Positions 61,431-64,000 of a stretch of 64,000 nucleotides of DNA are shown here, piece after piece. A program made the position numbers and the translations under genes. The notes under the pieces are model-generated. The model was not told the DNA's origin. It worked only from the letters and a program-made list of their open reading frames with translations, and made no database searches. Source of the stretch: Pseudomonas frederiksbergensis (GTDB lineage: Bacteria > Pseudomonadota > Gammaproteobacteria > Pseudomonadales > Pseudomonadaceae); NCBI RefSeq assembly GCF_003732665.1, contig NZ_MOBP01000006.1, forward strand, positions 735,411 to 799,410, written 5' to 3'. Each line of letters starts with the position of its first letter. Within the stretch, counting starts at the first letter, position 1.

Positions 61431-61841
61431 ATGACATTTAAACAACTACTGTTGATTCCCGGCCTGAGCGTGGTTTGCCTGTTGTCTGCCTGCGCTGGCC
61501 CGATGCCAAAACCTGATCCGGGTATGGCCTGGATCGGGCTACAGGAAGAGTCGCCCAATGACATGCTGGCGGAGCGGGTGGATGGCCAGCGCATTGATGA
61601 CGGTCGCTTCTTTGAAGTCGCTCCCGGCGCCCACGATCTGGCGGTGACGTTGTTTGAAATGCCGAGTGGCGATTCGAATCAGGAGGATTGCGAGGGCAAG
61701 GTGCATTTCACGCAGTTCAAGGCTGGCGAGCATTATCGGTTGGTGGAGTCGAGCCTGGGGCAGGAGGTGAGTGCGCGGCTTGAGGATTCCCATGGCAAGC
61801 AAGTGGCGCAGACCGGCGATTTCCAGTGCATGCCGGGCTAA
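61431..61841 (+). CDS. Small lipoprotein, paralogue 2
   Basis: A 136-residue paralogue of the preceding lipoprotein, with the same signal and lipobox (CLLSAC at residues 16-21) and the same body pattern: DGQRIDDGRFFEVAPGAHDLAV, in part, and QFKAGEHYRL. The start at 61431 (MTFKQLLL) is chosen over 61413 because it aligns with paralogue 1. GGAAT-type purine-rich sequence precedes it. The duplication is in tandem with a REP doublet between copies. Function unknown. Confidence 0.8.
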   Translation: MTFKQLLLIPGLSVVCLLSACAGPMPKPDPGMAWIGLQEESPNDMLAERVDGQRIDDGRFFEVAPGAHDLAVTLFEMPSGDSNQEDCEGKVHFTQFKAGEHYRLVESSLGQEVSARLEDSHGKQVAQTGDFQCMPG

Positions 61842-61850
61842 ACACCAAAC

Positions 61851-61966
61851 CGTAGGAGCAAAGCTTGCTCGCGATGGCGTCCTCGAAACCGCTATCGCGA
61901 GCAAGCTTTGCTCCTACGGGCGATGGTGTTGTCGAAACCGCTATCGCGAGCAAGCTTTGCTCCTAC
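61851..61966. repeat. Three copies of a divergent REP subtype
   Basis: The core GTAGGAGCAAAGCTTGCTCG differs from the main REP at the stem ends and head. One copy is forward at 61851 and two are in complement at 61894 and 61943. It lies between the second lipoprotein gene and the convergent response regulator gene. Confidence 0.9.
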
Positions 61967-61988
61967 AAGGGCATGGCGATTGGACGGT

Positions 61989-62672
61989 TTAGAGCGGTTC
62001 GGCAATCACATACCCCGACCCACGCATGGTGCGGATCAAGGGCGGCATTCCGGGCGGGTCGATTTTCTTGCGCAATCGGCCAATGTGCACGTCGATCAGG
62101 TTGGTGCCCGGATCGAAGTGATAACCCCAGACCTCTTCGAAAATCATCATCCGTGACAGGATCTGCCCCGGATTGCGCATCATGAATTCCAGCAGTTTGT
62201 ATTCGGTGGGCAGCAGGCTCAGGGGCTGGTTGGCACGATTGGCCTCATGGCTGATCAGGTCCAGTTCGAGGTCGGCGATGCGCAGGGTGGTTTCGAAAGC
62301 CTTGGCCGGGCTCTTGCGCCGCAGCAACACTTCGACCCGCGCCGCCATTTCGTCGGTGGCGAACGGTTTGGCCAGGTAATCATCGCCCCCGGCGCGCAGG
62401 CCACGCACCCGTTCATCGACGTCGGAGAGGGCGCTGATCATCAGGATCGGCGTCGCCACGCCAATGGCGCGCAACGTGGTGACAATGGCCAGGCCGTCGA
62501 GCTCGGGGAGCATGCGATCGAGGGTGATCAGGTCGTAATTGCCACTGACTGCACTCACCAGCCCTTCGCGGCCATTACTCACCCAATCCACTTCAAAGCC
62601 ATGGCTCTGCAACTCGGTGACGATTTCCTGGGCGGTCACGGCATCGTCTTCGATGGTCAGAATTCGGGACAT
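61989..62672 (-). CDS. OmpR-family response regulator, no kinase adjacent
   Basis: A 227-residue response regulator. The receiver domain has the acidic trio E8, D9, D10 and phosphoacceptor D52 (LITLDRMLPELDG), with the K in LAKPFA. The winged-helix effector domain has LIDVHIGRLRKKIDP and ends MRGSGYVIA. The nearest relatives by eye are CopR/YedW-like metal regulators. No histidine kinase gene is adjacent on either side in this window. The neighbouring gene to its 5' side is the unrecognised 63766-62912 protein. The targets may be the nearby lipoproteins or RND operon. Confidence 0.9.
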   Translation of the reverse strand: MSRILTIEDDAVTAQEIVTELQSHGFEVDWVSNGREGLVSAVSGNYDLITLDRMLPELDGLAIVTTLRAIGVATPILMISALSDVDERVRGLRAGGDDYLAKPFATDEMAARVEVLLRRKSPAKAFETTLRIADLELDLISHEANRANQPLSLLPTEYKLLEFMMRNPGQILSRMMIFEEVWGYHFDPGTNLIDVHIGRLRKKIDPPGMPPLIRTMRGSGYVIAEPL

Positions 62673-62799
62673 GTCGGTTACCTTTCAAGCATTCCGGATG
62701 CCGCGATTCTGCCAAGAAACGGTGAGTGACTTGCTGAGGAAAGTTTCATGTGGGGAGGGGAGGAAATGCGCTAGGTCCTCCCTGGACTGCACTATCCCT

Positions 62800-62889
62800 T
62801 GTGGGAGCGGGCTTGCTCGCGAAGGGGTCGTGTCAGCCGACATCAATATCGACTGACCCACCGCATTCGCGAGCAAGCCCGCTCCCACA
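62800..62889. repeat. REP doublet
   Basis: Forward and complement REP cores about 42 bp apart, between the response regulator gene and the unrecognised gene at 62912. Confidence 0.9.
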
Positions 62890-62911
62890 GGGATCTGATT
62901 GTCATGGCGGG

Positions 62912-63766
62912 TTACTGGGTGGCTGGCAGCATCGCCTTGAGCTTGTCCATCATCGAGCTCGGTGCATCGGTGATCTTGTTGCCCGCCGGGTCCTTGCTCC
63001 CCGAGCCGCTGGTATCGACGCCCGCGAGGATTTCCGCCAGGTTATTGAAGTGCCCGTCTTTCTTCTTGCCCCCGGCGACGGCATCGCCCTTGTCGTACTG
63101 GGTCAGGGCGTCTTGCAAGGTCTGGTGCTGGGTCAACCATTCCGGCTTGGTCTTTTCCTCGGGGCTCATGTTGTCGAGGAAATTCAGTGCAGCCTTGGCG
63201 CGACCGATCGGGTCATTGGCGAACGGGTCTTTCCAGTTTTTCTTCTGATCTTCCGGGCCGCTGTAGTGCCCCGACGCCAGCCGCGCCTGCTGTTGCATCA
63301 GGGCCTTGGCCGCTTCCTGCTCATCGCTGGAAAACTTGCCGCCCTCATTGGTGGCCACGGCGTTCAGCGAACGGCGATCGAGGTCGCCCATCAACGCATT
63401 CTTGTCTTCAACGCTGCCGGTGTAAGGCTTCTCGCCGGCCTTCATCTGCGCGTACTTGTCGTCCATGCGTTTGCGCGCATCCACGGCCACATCGGCGAAG
63501 GACTTGTCCTTGGAACTGGACACTGCGCCAGGCTGGGTCACGCCCAGCACCAGGGCGTCGGCGTTCATGCCCGCACGCACCGGAAAGTACGGCGCGTTGT
63601 TGCCGATCGAACCGCTGTAGTCGGTGGATTTTTTCGAAAGGCTGACCGCGTCATCGGTCTTGGCGTCTTTGGCCGCCTGCTCGGTGGCGCCGGTCTTGGC
63701 CTTGGCCTGGGCGGCGGCGCCATAAGCCAGCATCGCCGGGCTGTTGAAGGTGGAGGTGACGTTCAT
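62912..63766 (-). CDS. Unrecognised 284-residue protein
   Basis: I do not recognise this protein. It has no signal peptide or membrane helix. The N-terminus (MNVTSTFNSPAMLAYGAAAQAKAK) is Ala- and Ser-rich, and the middle contains repeated charged helical stretches (VDARKRMDDKYAQMKAGEKPY, in part, and SSDEQEAAKALMQQQARLASG, in part). The tail is Gly/Lys-rich with SGSGSKDPAGNK. The composition resembles secreted or flagellar-accessory hydrophilic proteins, but I cannot name a family. It is monocistronic, with REP doublets on both sides. Confidence 0.65.
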   Translation of the reverse strand: MNVTSTFNSPAMLAYGAAAQAKAKTGATEQAAKDAKTDDAVSLSKKSTDYSGSIGNNAPYFPVRAGMNADALVLGVTQPGAVSSSKDKSFADVAVDARKRMDDKYAQMKAGEKPYTGSVEDKNALMGDLDRRSLNAVATNEGGKFSSDEQEAAKALMQQQARLASGHYSGPEDQKKNWKDPFANDPIGRAKAALNFLDNMSPEEKTKPEWLTQHQTLQDALTQYDKGDAVAGGKKKDGHFNNLAEILAGVDTSGSGSKDPAGNKITDAPSSMMDKLKAMLPATQ

Positions 63767-63928
63767 CGTTCACTGCCTTGAGTGTATTGATGCTGATACA
63801 TCGCAAGAACAGTGCCATCAGGGTGAGTCGCAGTTTATGTGCCGGTTTGTAGCGGTTTTGACATGTATGCGCTGCGACAAGGATTGCCGGGAGCGGCAAT
63901 TTATTGCCGCTTGGTACACCAAACCCCT

Positions 63929-64000
63929 GTGGGAGCGGGCTTGCTCGCGAAGGCGGTGTGTCAGGCAATATTTTTTTGACTGACACACCGCCTTCGCGAG
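63929..64000. repeat. REP doublet with extended arms, cut by window end
   Basis: The forward core begins at 63929 and the complement core is cut at 64000. The inner parts are also complementary (GGCGGTGTGTCAG and CTGACACACCGCC), so the stem exceeds 30 bp before a 14-base AT-rich loop. Confidence 0.9.

Overview
The window looks like chromosomal DNA of a fluorescent-group Pseudomonas, close to P. fluorescens. The evidence is GC-rich coding sequence, the algU-mucA-mucB-mucD and nadB block, a tctCBA/tctDE citrate-type transport locus, and many copies of the palindromic repeat GTGGGAGCGGGCTTGCTCG that is typical of this group. I see no rRNA, insertion sequence, prophage or CRISPR array. One tRNA (Ser, anticodon CGA) is present.

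Layout. 0.2-7.2 kb: an unrecognised small gene, then a minus-strand tctC-tctB-tctA-AbrB-family operon diverging from the tctD-tctE two-component genes. 7.3-16 kb: an HDOD protein, ygfZ, sdhE-ygfX, nadB, then the envelope-stress operon algU-mucA-mucB-mucD without mucC. 16-24.1 kb: a housekeeping block with an M48 protease, tusA, an AI-2E-type permease, gcvR-bcp diverging from dapA-bamC, an MBL-fold hydrolase, purC and tRNA-Ser(CGA). 24.3-29 kb: a YegP-like gene and a tightly packed four-gene operon (GT2 glycosyltransferase, methyltransferase, GtrA flippase, DUF6311-like 702-residue membrane protein) that resembles O-antigen or glycan glucosylation (gtr) systems.

29-40 kb is the most accessory-looking part. 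It has a LysR regulator, a CHMI-like isomerase, two paralogous LysR regulators, and a six-gene translationally coupled operon: thermostable-hemolysin-family protein, adenylate-forming enzyme, Fe(II)/2-oxoglutarate oxygenase, a class III aminotransferase that has lost its PLP lysine, an intact class III aminotransferase, and an amidase-signature enzyme. I do not recognise this combination as a described pathway. It looks like a small-molecule biosynthetic cluster controlled by one or both LysR proteins, possibly exported by the EamA permease just downstream.

40-54 kb: EamA and CynX-like permeases, a glutamine-synthetase-family enzyme, a phosphoethanolamine transferase, a methyltransferase, rnd-ycgL, a D-2-hydroxyacid dehydrogenase, a nitroreductase, a YcgN-like protein, a secreted protein that looks like a degenerate metallopeptidase, and an RNA methyltransferase. 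54.9-60.7 kb: a complete tripartite RND efflux operon on the minus strand. 60.9-64 kb: two paralogous small lipoproteins, a response regulator with no kinase beside it, and an unrecognised 284-residue protein.

Three REP clusters (39.6-40.1, 49.5-50.4 and 54.2-54.9 kb) are built from inverted REP doublets repeated with a period of about 136 bp, although the sequence between the doublets differs from cluster to cluster.
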